Assembly (NCBI GenBank): GCA_934121885.1
Contig: CAKOVH010000007.1
Span: 1 to 64,000 of the forward strand
DNA length: 64,000 nt
Source: an uncultured Clostridia bacterium
GTDB taxonomy: Bacteria > Bacillota > Clostridia > TANB77 > CAG-508
Reading direction: 5' to 3'
The position numbers and the translations under genes were made by a program. Below, piece after piece: positions 55,818-64,000 of this stretch (position 1 is the first letter of the stretch; each line of letters begins with the position of its first letter). Under the pieces are notes generated by a model, which did no database searches, was not told the origin of the DNA, and was given only the letters and a program-made list of their open reading frames with translations.

Positions 55818-57410
55818 ATGACAAACGAAAAAGGATATGTAAGTTTTGTGCTACATGCACACTTACCATTTATACATCATCCAGAGAGTGAAGATTATTT
55901 AGAAGAACAATGGTTATATGAAGCTATATCTGAAACATATATACCACTTCTTCTAAACTTTCAAAAATTAGAGGAGGAAAAAGTTGATTTTCGTATTACG
56001 ATGTCGCTTACTCCCCCTCTTCTTAATATGTTAGATAACAAATTATTACAAAAAAGATATATTAACTATTTAAAAAAGCATATAGAATTATGTGAAAAAG
56101 AATTAATAAGAACAAAAGAAAATCCTCAAATGAATTCTTTATCAAAATACTATTTAGACAGATATTCTAATGATTTACATGTTTTTAAAGATATTTATAA
56201 TTGTAATTTAATAAATGGTTTTAAACATTTCCAAGACATAGGTGTTTTGGAAATTATTACGTGTGGAGCAACACATGGATATTTTCCTATCTTGTATATA
56301 ACAGAGCAAACTGTTAAGGCACAAATAGCAGTTGGTGTACAAACTTATGAAAAATATTTTGGTAAAAAGCCTCGTGGTATTTGGCTTCCTGAATGTGGTT
56401 ATGTTCCTGAGGCAGATAAATACTTAAAAGAATTTGGAATTGATTATATAATAACTGAATCACACGGAATTTTATATGCAAACCCTACTCCTGTTTACGG
56501 AACTTTTGCACCTATTGTATCGCCTAAGGGTGTTATTGCATTTGGACGTGATATAGAATCTTCAAGACAAGTATGGAGTTCTATTAATGGTTACCCAGGT
56601 GATTATAATTATAGAGAATTTTATCGTGATATCGGTTATGATGCAGATTACGACTATATTAAACCATATATTGCTTCAAATGGTGTTCGTGTTCACACTG
56701 GTATTAAATACCATAGAATTACAGGAAAAGACTGTGAAAAAGAATTATATAATATACAATGGGCAAAAGATTCTGCTGAAAAACAAGCAGGACATTTCTT
56801 TGATAGTAGAGAAAAACAAATTGATAAGCTAGCACCTCTTATGGGCAATCCACCAATCATTTTATGTCCATATGATGCTGAACTATATGGTCACTGGTGG
56901 TATGAAGGTCCTTACTGGTTATATATCCTATTTAAAAAAATTTATTATGATAATTGCAATTTTAAATTAATTACTCCAAGTGAATACATAGATAAATACC
57001 CTTTAATGCAAGTTGCGACGCCTTGCCGTTCAAGTTGGGGTGCTAACGGATATAGTGAAGTATGGCTTAACCCTACAAACGATTATGCTCATAGACACCT
57101 TCATGTTGCAGGAGATCGTATGGTAGAACTTGCAAATCTTTACCCTAATGAAAAGAAAAACAGTTTGCGTAGAAAAGCGTTGAATCAATGTGCAAGAGAA
57201 TTACTACTTGCTCAAAGTAGTGACTGGTTATTTATAATAACAAACGGTACTATGGTTGATTACGCAAAAAAAAGAATAAAAGACCATATTGGTCGTTTTA
57301 CTAAATTATATTATGATATAAAAAATGATACTATTGATGAAAATTACTTAAAAGATATTAGTAAAAAAGATTGTATTTTTCCTGATATTGATTATATGAT
57401 TTATAAATAA
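55818..57410 (+). CDS. GH57 family 1,4-alpha-glucan branching enzyme
   Basis: 530 residues. GH57 motifs in order: VLHAHLPFIHH, CGATHGYFP, GIWLPECGY (catalytic glutamate), CPYDAELYGHWWYEG (catalytic aspartate), and a C-terminal DUF1957 domain (SSWGANGYSEVWLNPTNDY, LLLAQSSDWLF). It cuts and rejoins alpha-glucan chains to form alpha-1,6 branches in the cytoplasm. AAAGGAG precedes the start. Convergent with the phosphorylase gene. Confidence 0.9.
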   Translation: MTNEKGYVSFVLHAHLPFIHHPESEDYLEEQWLYEAISETYIPLLLNFQKLEEEKVDFRITMSLTPPLLNMLDNKLLQKRYINYLKKHIELCEKELIRTKENPQMNSLSKYYLDRYSNDLHVFKDIYNCNLINGFKHFQDIGVLEIITCGATHGYFPILYITEQTVKAQIAVGVQTYEKYFGKKPRGIWLPECGYVPEADKYLKEFGIDYIITESHGILYANPTPVYGTFAPIVSPKGVIAFGRDIESSRQVWSSINGYPGDYNYREFYRDIGYDADYDYIKPYIASNGVRVHTGIKYHRITGKDCEKELYNIQWAKDSAEKQAGHFFDSREKQIDKLAPLMGNPPIILCPYDAELYGHWWYEGPYWLYILFKKIYYDNCNFKLITPSEYIDKYPLMQVATPCRSSWGANGYSEVWLNPTNDYAHRHLHVAGDRMVELANLYPNEKKNSLRRKALNQCARELLLAQSSDWLFIITNGTMVDYAKKRIKDHIGRFTKLYYDIKNDTIDENYLKDISKKDCIFPDIDYMIYK

Positions 57411-57412
57411 CA

Positions 57413-57446
57413 AAAAAGGATTGATTTTAATTAATCAATCCTTTTC
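57413..57446. terminator. bidirectional terminator between GH57 and glgP
   Basis: AAAAGGATTGATT and AATCAATCCTTTT form a perfect 13-bp stem with loop TTAATT and T tracts on both strands. Confidence 0.9.
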
Positions 57447-57450
57447 TTGT

Positions 57451-60018
57451 TTATTGAACAATCCATTTAACTAAATTTAAGTTTGCACTATCTAATAACA
57501 TTTCATGTTTTGGCATTACTCTAAATGTATATCCGTAGTTTCCACCATTTACTAATTGAATTTTAGCTGAATATGTGTATTCTTTTGCTTCTTTGTTTTC
57601 TTCTATTAGCTTCATTGGAATTATAGATATATCATCTACTACTCCGTTTTCTTGAATACGTCCATAATATACTTGTGCTTCAATATTTTCTGGTGCAATG
57701 TTTGGTAGTTTTACTTTACATTTTACATCAATATTGTTGCCTGCATCTATTGTAATATTATCTAAATTATCATATTCTTGTGTTATTTTTATATCATCCC
57801 AATTATTAAATAATTCGTTTTTCCAAGCATTATATTCTGTAACTTTATCTAAATTTGTATAATAGTTATTAAATAAATTACATAGTGGCATATATAGATT
57901 ATTTACATAGTCTATTAGCATACGAGACGTGCTAAATCTTCCCCCTGTTGAAATAATAGAGTTTTTCATAGTTGTAATCCATTTTTCTGATATACCATTT
58001 TCGTTTTGATCATAATACATAGGAATAATTTTATTTTCTAGTACTTCATAAATGCTGTTACTATCTGCTCTGTCTTGCTCTTCATAATTGTCATATTCAG
58101 CATTTGTTCCAATTGTCCATCCATTTTTAGAATTATATCCTTCTGCCCACCAACCATCTAGTACACTAAAGTTTATAACTCCATTAACAGATGCTTTTTG
58201 TCCACTTGTTCCAGATGCTTCCATTGGACGTCTTGGTGTATTAAGCCATACATCAACACCACTTATTAAATATCTTGACATTGCAATATTGTAGTTTTCA
58301 AGTAAGAATATTTTTCCTTTAAATTGTGGCTTCATTGATATTTCGTGAATATATTTAATTAAGTCTTGTCCTTCTTTATCTGCTGGATGTGCTTTTCCTG
58401 CAAATATAATTTGAATTGGTCTATTTTGATTACTAAATATTTGTGTTATTCTTTCTAAATCTTTAAATATTAATGTTGCTCTTTTATATGTTGCAAACCT
58501 TCTAGCAAATCCTATTGTTAGCACATTTGGATCTAGAGATGATGTAATTTTATTAATTTCTTCATAGCTATATCCATAACGGTGTAATCTTGCAGTTGTA
58601 CTTCTTCTTACTAAATCCATTAACTTTTGCTTTCTTATCATATGAGCATTCCATAATTCTTCATCTGGAATATTATTTATTTTTTCCCATGTTTGATCAT
58701 TTTGAATATTATCTTGCCAATATGGAGTTAAATATTTGTTATACAAAGATTTTAATGGTTGTGCAAGCCATGAACATGTATGAATACCATTTGTTACATA
58801 TGTAATTGGTGACTCATTTGCAGCAATGTTTGGCCAAGCTTCTCCAAACAATTCTCTTGATACTGCACCATGTAATTTACTTACTCCGTTTTTCTTACCA
58901 GCAATTTTTAATGCTAGAATACCCATATCAAATCCACTATCTAAATTTGAATTTGGTTTCATTCCCATTTTAAAGAAATCTATTTTTTCAATACCAAGTT
59001 TTTCCCAGTAATTATTAAAATATTTTTCCATAAGTTCAATTGTAAATATATCATTTCCTGCTGGAACTGGTGTATGTGTTGTAAATACTGTTTTTGAACT
59101 TACAATATCTTTTGCTATATTAAATGAAACTTTCTTTTCACTAATTGTATTTTCAATTAATTTTAAAGTTAAGAAAGATGAATGACCTTCATTCATATGA
59201 TATACAGTAGGTTTTAATCCAAGTCTTCTAAGTAGTTCAACACCTGCCATACCAAGTACAATTTCTTGCGAAATACGTGTTTCTTTATTTCCACCATAAA
59301 GTGTTTTAGTTATTTCTCTATATTCTGGAATATTTGCATCAATATCTGTATCCATTAAATAAAGTGTTACTCTTCCAACCTTTATTTCCCATACTTTTAT
59401 ATATAGCTTTTTCTTTGGCATATCAACAGATATTATTAAATCTTGTCCATCAACATCTTTTACAGTTAAAATTGGCAATGATTCAAGTTCTAAATTTCTA
59501 TACTCTGTTTCTTGCATTCCGTATCCGTTAATAGATTGATGAAAATATCCATTTTTATATAATAGTCCAACCGCAACTAATGGCACACCTAAATCACTTG
59601 CAGATTTTAGATGATCTCCTGATAATATTCCAAGTCCACCTGAATATATCGGAATTGTTTCATCTAAACCATACTCTGCTGAAAAGTATGCAATAATATC
59701 ATTAGTATTATCTGGGTACTTTTTACTAAACCATGTGTTTTTACTTTTCATGTAATTATCAAAATCGTCAACAAATTTATCATATGCTTTTAATAATTCT
59801 TGATTTTCACACGCTTTTTCTAGTTTTTCTTGTGATACTAATTTTAAAAACTTAACAGGATTTTTTCCTACTGTTTCCCATAAATCAATATCAATTTCTT
59901 TAAATAGTCTTAAAAAATCACTATTCCATGACCACCATAAATTATTTGTTATATCGCTTAAACGACTTAATCTTTTTGGTAATTGTGGATTTACAATTAT
60001 CTTATTAAAAACGTACAT
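57451..60018 (-). CDS. glgP: alpha-glucan phosphorylase
   Basis: 855 residues from the ATG at 60018 (AAGGGGG 4 nt upstream; a TTG six codons earlier is rejected). N-terminal DUF3417 (LSDITNNLWWSWNSDFLRLF), then the GT35 domain: SGGLGILSGDHLKSASDLG, VYHMNEGHSSFL, FARRFATYKRA, and RRPMEASGTSGQKASVNG with the lysine that holds pyridoxal phosphate. It releases glucose 1-phosphate from alpha-glucans. With the GH57 and DUF4912 genes it forms a small glycogen or alpha-glucan module. The approximately 115 bp upstream hold only its promoter region. Confidence 0.94.
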   Translation of the reverse strand: MYVFNKIIVNPQLPKRLSRLSDITNNLWWSWNSDFLRLFKEIDIDLWETVGKNPVKFLKLVSQEKLEKACENQELLKAYDKFVDDFDNYMKSKNTWFSKKYPDNTNDIIAYFSAEYGLDETIPIYSGGLGILSGDHLKSASDLGVPLVAVGLLYKNGYFHQSINGYGMQETEYRNLELESLPILTVKDVDGQDLIISVDMPKKKLYIKVWEIKVGRVTLYLMDTDIDANIPEYREITKTLYGGNKETRISQEIVLGMAGVELLRRLGLKPTVYHMNEGHSSFLTLKLIENTISEKKVSFNIAKDIVSSKTVFTTHTPVPAGNDIFTIELMEKYFNNYWEKLGIEKIDFFKMGMKPNSNLDSGFDMGILALKIAGKKNGVSKLHGAVSRELFGEAWPNIAANESPITYVTNGIHTCSWLAQPLKSLYNKYLTPYWQDNIQNDQTWEKINNIPDEELWNAHMIRKQKLMDLVRRSTTARLHRYGYSYEEINKITSSLDPNVLTIGFARRFATYKRATLIFKDLERITQIFSNQNRPIQIIFAGKAHPADKEGQDLIKYIHEISMKPQFKGKIFLLENYNIAMSRYLISGVDVWLNTPRRPMEASGTSGQKASVNGVINFSVLDGWWAEGYNSKNGWTIGTNAEYDNYEEQDRADSNSIYEVLENKIIPMYYDQNENGISEKWITTMKNSIISTGGRFSTSRMLIDYVNNLYMPLCNLFNNYYTNLDKVTEYNAWKNELFNNWDDIKITQEYDNLDNITIDAGNNIDVKCKVKLPNIAPENIEAQVYYGRIQENGVVDDISIIPMKLIEENKEAKEYTYSAKIQLVNGGNYGYTFRVMPKHEMLLDSANLNLVKWIVQ

Positions 60019-60133
60019 ATTTCCCCCTTTTGACAAAGGATACCCTTCATCATTTTTGCTTGTGTTTTTTATTTGTTTTTGCTTTAGTTATCCATATTTT
60101 ATAGATAATATTTTTAGATGTCAATATAATTTT

Positions 60134-61432
60134 CTATTTTAATTCCATTATTTTTATATCTTTTTCTTTGTATTCTTCTGGCTTAAGTCCCACTCTTGTT
60201 CTCATACGATCAAGTAATAAAACAATAATTAGAGTAAATACGCATCCTGCAATAATAAATGTATTTGCAGTTGTTGTATATCTTAATAAAAATGATGCAA
60301 AAAAACTTACTCCTGCTCTTAATAATCCGTCTAACATATTAAAGCAAGACGATATTCTATTTCTAAGTGATGTATTTGTAAAATTGTTCATATACCTCTT
60401 TATTAAGGTGTAAAAAGGTCCTTTTGATACGTAGTGTATGAAAAATACTATTAAAACTACTATTAAGGTTAAAGTATAATTTAGTCCAAGATTACACCAA
60501 AATCCTAAAAATATACATGAAACAACTACTGGTAAAGATAAAGTCGCAAGTGTTTTATTTCTAAACTTATTATGCATTCTTGCTTGATTTTTTGCAGATA
60601 TTCCAGATACTATTTGCATTACTGCAATAATAATTCCAAAATACTGAGCAGGCACTCCTATATCTGTTAAAATACTGCTTCTTAGTGTTGTAAGCACAGA
60701 TATAATACCTGAAAATAGTGCTCCAAATATTATTAATGGTCGTAATCTTTTAGATGAAAAAATATCTTTTACAGAATTCTTTATATTTTTTAATTCCTTT
60801 GTAAATTTTATCTTTTCCTTTTTACTATCAGTATCTTCTACTTCTTCAAATTTATATGCTAAAACTACTGACACTAAGTTTATACACAAACAAAGTACCA
60901 TTGGAATATACCCGTTAATTGCAAATAAAAATCCTGAAAGAATTGATGCTACTGCATCTATATAATAATACCAAGATGATGCCTGCCCTTCAATTCTTGA
61001 AAATAGCCAACCTCTTTTCTTGTTTCTGTCTAAAGAATCATATAGCATATTGCTTTCACAAATACCTTTTATTACAAATCCTACTGCAGAGAAGAACTCA
61101 CCTATTATAATTCCAATAAAATTTATAGATAATATATATGTTAAGGTAGAAAGAAATAAAAAGAAATTTGCTAAAATTAAGCTTTTTCTTTTACCTATTT
61201 TTTCTATTAAAATAGCGGCATTTACTAATAATAAAGATTTAAATAGCGGATAAAACGACTCTGCTAGTAAAAAATCTGCAGCAGAAATGTTTTTAGTTTG
61301 AGTCATGAATAGAAAAACTATTGAATAATAGAATAATAAATCCCATGAAAGCATTTTGTAAATGGGATACAAACGTATATTTTTTTGTTTTTTCTTATGT
61401 ATCATAGCTGTTTTTTCTGCCGTTTCTTCCAT
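60134..61432 (-). CDS. MFS-type membrane carrier
   Basis: 432 residues with about twelve hydrophobic segments. The N-terminal stretch KNIRLYPIYKMLSWDLLFYY is shared with the carrier at 4593-5816. RIEGQASSWYYYIDAVASIL and FIHYVSKGPFYTLIKRYMNN are distinctive. Substrate unknown. It lies 47 bp downstream of the extended dprA end and may be the last gene of that operon. Confidence 0.72.
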   Translation of the reverse strand: MEETAEKTAMIHKKKQKNIRLYPIYKMLSWDLLFYYSIVFLFMTQTKNISAADFLLAESFYPLFKSLLLVNAAILIEKIGKRKSLILANFFLFLSTLTYILSINFIGIIIGEFFSAVGFVIKGICESNMLYDSLDRNKKRGWLFSRIEGQASSWYYYIDAVASILSGFLFAINGYIPMVLCLCINLVSVVLAYKFEEVEDTDSKKEKIKFTKELKNIKNSVKDIFSSKRLRPLIIFGALFSGIISVLTTLRSSILTDIGVPAQYFGIIIAVMQIVSGISAKNQARMHNKFRNKTLATLSLPVVVSCIFLGFWCNLGLNYTLTLIVVLIVFFIHYVSKGPFYTLIKRYMNNFTNTSLRNRISSCFNMLDGLLRAGVSFFASFLLRYTTTANTFIIAGCVFTLIIVLLLDRMRTRVGLKPEEYKEKDIKIMELK

Positions 61433-61479
61433 GTTTTTCTCCTTCTTTTGTTTTCTCTTTTTCCTATATATTTATTATT

Positions 61480-62131
61480 TCATAAATTCAAAAAATCGTC
61501 AATACTTGTTACTGGTATTGCTCCTTCTTTTATCAGTTCATTTGTACCTTGCGAATTTTCACTAAAAATATCTCCGTGGTATAACAAAAACATCTTTTCC
61601 TTGATCTAATGCATGGCTTGCAGTATTTAATGTTCCGCTTCTTTTTTTTGCTTCAATTACAAGTACACCATCAGATAATCCACTAATAATTCTATTTCTA
61701 GCAGGAAAATTGTGCTTTAGTGGTTTTGTACCTAAAGGATATTCTGTAATAATTGCACCACCACTTTTTATTATTTGTTTGTATAATTCTTTATTTTCAG
61801 GTGGATACACAACATCTAATCCACATCCAAGCACACCTATTGTTTTTCCTTTAACATCAATTGCTCCTTTATGTGCAATTGCATCTATTCCTCTTGCCAA
61901 ACCACTAATAATGTTTATATTTTTATTTGCAAGTTCTTTTGCAAAATAATAAGAGACTTTTTTACCATAATCACTGCAATCTCTGCATCCAATAATTGCA
62001 ATACCTTTTTCATTTAAAATGCTAGCATCTCCAAGAACATATAATTCTTGAGGTGGTGCATATATATGAAGAAGTTTTTCTGGATAAAATTCGTCTCCTA
62101 TTCTAATTTTCTTTATTTCATTAATATTCAT
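61480..62131 (-). CDS. dprA: DNA-processing protein DprA, made by +1 shift at CGG
   Basis: In the zero frame the protein is 189 residues and stops right after VIPRRYF (TAG at 61562-61564). At CCA CGG AGA (CGG 61576-61574) a +1 shift gives CCA (C)GGA GAT ATT TTT, i.e. VIP-G-DIFSENSQGTNEL, then IKEGAIPVTSIDDFLNL and TGA at 61480. That is the conserved end of the DprA Rossmann domain, including the VPG glycine. The total is 217 residues. Other DprA motifs: GCRDCSDYGKKVSYYFAKEL, ISGLARGIDAIAHKGA, GCGLDVVYPPEN and RNRIISGLSDGVLVIEA. It lacks the N-terminal SAM-like and C-terminal winged-helix domains of long DprA. DprA loads RecA on incoming single-stranded DNA. 42 bp after folD. Confidence 0.88.
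61574..61576 (-). other. in-frame CGG, +1 recoding site (dprA)
   Basis: ATA CCA CGG AGA TAT TTT TAG in the zero frame; ATA CCA (C)GGA GAT ATT TTT AGT in the productive frame. The local sequence has no long homopolymer. Confidence 0.85.
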
Positions 62132-62173
62132 AAGATTCCTCTTTTCTTTGAATCCCCCGATATGAATATCCCC

Positions 62174-63019
62174 TTATTTACCTATATTTTTTGCAGCTTT
62201 TACAACATTGTTCATAAGCATTGCAATAGTCATTGGTCCAACTCCACCAGGAACTGGAGTAATATATGATGCCTTTTTTGATACATTTTCAAAATCTACA
62301 TCACCTTCAAGTTTTCCTTCAGAATTTCTGTTAATTCCAACATCTATAACAACAGCTCCATCCTTTATCATATCCTCTGTTACAAATTTTGGTTTTCCAA
62401 GTGCTGCTACAACAATATCTGCTTCTCTTACAACCTCTGCAATATTTCTTGTTTTAGAATGGCATATAGTTACGGTTGCGTTTTTATTTAATAAACATTG
62501 AGCAACTGGTTTTCCAACAATATTACTTCTGCCTATTACTACAGCTCTTTTTCCTTCAATTTCAATATTGTATGCTTCAAGCATTTTTATAACGCCATAT
62601 GGTGTGCAAGAAATAAAACAATCTTCACCAATAGCAAGTTTTCCAACATTTATTGGATTAAATCCATCTACATCTTTTTTACTATCAATTCTATTAAAAG
62701 CTTCTCTTATATCTAAGTTTTTTGGTATTGGGCTTTGTAATAAAATTCCATGTATATCTTCTCTTTTATTAAGCTCATCTATTAAATCAATTAGTTCCTT
62801 CTGTGTTGTTTCATTTCCTTTTATAAACTCTTCAAACTCTATTCCAAGTTCATTACATGCTTTGCTTTTATTTCTTACATATACTGCTGATGCTTTATCT
62901 TCTCCTAACATTATAACTGCAAGCTTTGGATTAATTCCCTTTTCTTTTAATTCTTGAACTTCAAGTTTTAGGTCATTTCTTATCTCTTGTGCTAATGCTT
63001 TTCCATCTATTATTGTCAT
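62174..63019 (-). CDS. folD: bifunctional methylenetetrahydrofolate dehydrogenase/cyclohydrolase
   Basis: 281 residues. AVYVRNKSKACNELGI holds the YxxxK catalytic pair, ILLQSPIPKNLDIR, GRSNIVGKPVAQCLL and TPVPGGVGPMTIAMLMNN are the family signatures. It interconverts methylene-, methenyl- and formyl-tetrahydrofolate in the cytoplasm. It lies 18 bp after the S4 gene and 42 bp before dprA. Confidence 0.96.
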   Translation of the reverse strand: MTIIDGKALAQEIRNDLKLEVQELKEKGINPKLAVIMLGEDKASAVYVRNKSKACNELGIEFEEFIKGNETTQKELIDLIDELNKREDIHGILLQSPIPKNLDIREAFNRIDSKKDVDGFNPINVGKLAIGEDCFISCTPYGVIKMLEAYNIEIEGKRAVVIGRSNIVGKPVAQCLLNKNATVTICHSKTRNIAEVVREADIVVAALGKPKFVTEDMIKDGAVVIDVGINRNSEGKLEGDVDFENVSKKASYITPVPGGVGPMTIAMLMNNVVKAAKNIGK

Positions 63020-63037
63020 TTGTCTTTTTCCTCTCTT

Positions 63038-63847
63038 TTAAACATATTTTTCTACTTCTAATACCAAATTTCCTTTTTTGGTGCTATTTAAAATTTTTAT
63101 AATTTTAAATCTTCCTTTGCCTCTTACAGTAATCATATCGTTTTCTTTTAGCATTTTAGAATTTTTTGTTATAACCTCACTATTTACAAAAACTCTTTCT
63201 GCATTTATTATTTCTAATGCTTTTGAGCGTGATGTTCTTATTAATTCAGATACAATACTATCCATTCTCATTGATGGTATAATAATGTTTAATACTTCTG
63301 TTTTTGGTTCAGTAATATTTAATTTTTCTATACTTTCTTCATAAATATCACTTTTGCTAAATCTAGTAAGTTCCTTAAAACTGTCTACTATATATTTAGA
63401 AATATCTTTGCTTACAATTAAATCTGCTCCATCCAAATTTACAATAATATCTCCAACTTTTTCTCTTTTTAGACCTACCTTAATAACAGCTCCTAAATAA
63501 TCTCTATGAGAATATTTTCCTTTCATTTCATTTGGCAATATCACTCTTATTACTCTTACAATATTGTTAAAATCATATTGTTTATTATTAAATACATCTT
63601 CTAGCTTTTCAGGGTATATAATAATCATTACTCTTTCTGCATTTGAATAACCACCATAACATATATAGTTAGTTATTTTCTGGCTTTTCAATACTTTTTC
63701 TGCAACTGTTTTTTGATGCATATCTAAAAAATCAGTTGTTTCTATGCTATTCTTTTTTTGAACAAATTCTAGCTTGTCTAAAACTTTTGATACTAATAGC
63801 TTGTCTTCTTCATTATCATATTTATTTAAAATTTCCTGTTTATTCAT
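63038..63847 (-). CDS. YlmH-like RNA-binding protein with S4 domain
   Basis: 269 residues. The first 170 residues match the YlmH/UPF-type N-terminal domain (FLDMHQKTVAEKVLK, GYSNAERVMIIIYPE, YLGAVIKVGLKREKVGDIIV), and residues about 190-255 form an S4 RNA-binding domain (MRMDSIVSELIRTSRSKALE, GKGRFKII). In Bacillus the gene lies by divIVA; YlmH proteins act on stalled 50S-peptidyl-tRNA complexes. Here it leads the run to folD and dprA. Confidence 0.88.
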   Translation of the reverse strand: MNKQEILNKYDNEEDKLLVSKVLDKLEFVQKKNSIETTDFLDMHQKTVAEKVLKSQKITNYICYGGYSNAERVMIIIYPEKLEDVFNNKQYDFNNIVRVIRVILPNEMKGKYSHRDYLGAVIKVGLKREKVGDIIVNLDGADLIVSKDISKYIVDSFKELTRFSKSDIYEESIEKLNITEPKTEVLNIIIPSMRMDSIVSELIRTSRSKALEIINAERVFVNSEVITKNSKMLKENDMITVRGKGRFKIIKILNSTKKGNLVLEVEKYV

Positions 63848-63912
63848 ATTTTTTCCTTTTCATTTTGACTTTACAACCGATATTATATATTAAACTTTAT
63901 CCTTTTTCAAGT

Positions 63913-63941
63913 AAAAAAGTCTTTTAGTTTTCCTAAAAGAC
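63913..63941 (-). terminator. intrinsic terminator of a gene beyond the window
   Basis: TCTTTTAG and CTAAAAGA form a stem followed by a T tract on the minus strand, just upstream of the S4 gene. Confidence 0.7.
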
Positions 63942-64000
63942 CTTCGTTACTTAAAATCTATTTTTTTGAATTAAATTATAACTTTTCTATTTCTTCTTTT

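Noticed and set aside
61562..61580. Treating dprA as an ordinary truncated pseudogene
   Set aside because: The +1 frame keeps the full conserved ending with a normal stop, and two other genes show the same CGGA shift.
1..64000. CRISPR arrays, insertion sequences, rRNA genes
   Set aside because: I saw no regular repeat-spacer array, no transposase and no rRNA in the window.

Overview
This is a low-GC Gram-positive (Firmicutes, Clostridia-like) chromosome segment. The evidence is strong AT bias, AGA as the main arginine codon, GGAGG-type ribosome binding sites, a teichoic-acid export and polymerisation cluster, FtsEX with PcsB-like M23 hydrolases, a split transketolase and clostridial pilin-like/DUF6273 proteins. 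An uncultured gut Clostridia lineage is my best guess; the sequence alone cannot name it.

Layout. 1-5.8 kb: a decayed or short pilin-like leader, a GT-C membrane glycosyltransferase, DUF2207 and LemA, and an MFS carrier. 5.9-6.25 kb: tRNA-Phe, tRNA-Asp and tRNA-Val. 6.4-17.6 kb: a cell-envelope block (S41 protease, two M23 hydrolases, FtsX, FtsE), the two transketolase halves, a UPF0182 membrane protein and FtsY. 17.75 kb: tRNA-Thr(CGU). 18-23.5 kb: a degenerate accessory region with a class A beta-lactamase-like protein, nucleotidases, an HD hydrolase, a nucleotidase/nucleoside-hydrolase fusion, a DUF1016 remnant and a frameshifted MazF/PemK toxin. 23.6-31 kb: two ABC-2 exporter operons. 31-36 kb: a HAD phosphatase and two surface proteins (one with SH3 and cadherin-like domains, one a glucosaminidase with a dockerin). 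36-44 kb: tyrS, then teichoic acid genes (tagH, tagG, tagD and three CDP-glycerol transferases). 44-53.5 kb: two uncharacterised proteins, ppaC, a GT2 enzyme, pnp and rpsO. 53.6-60 kb: a pilin-like DUF6273 protein, then an alpha-glucan module (DUF4912, GH57, GlgP). 60-64 kb: MFS carrier, dprA, folD and a YlmH-like S4 protein.

Main discovery. By hand I found about 80 CGG triplets inside genes here, and none is in the reading frame of an intact gene. In-frame CGG occurs at only three places: dprA (61574-61576), the pilin-like gene (54694-54696) and the pilin-like leader at the window start (94-96). At all three the zero frame soon hits a stop, while a +1 shift (CGGA taking the place of one codon) restores the conserved protein: VIP-G-DIFSENSQGTNEL in DprA and K-G-ITLIA in the pilins. 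The restored residue is each time a key glycine. CGG therefore looks unassigned and serves as a +1 recoding site. The genes that use it belong to DNA uptake (DprA) and type IV pilin-like functions. The two pilin loci also share an upstream element: four TTAC repeats at exact 11-bp spacing, then 12 bp, then TGTATTGAAAAA. I propose a coordinated recoding and transcription switch over a competence or pilus regulon. The recoding is well supported by the sequence; the regulatory meaning is inference.
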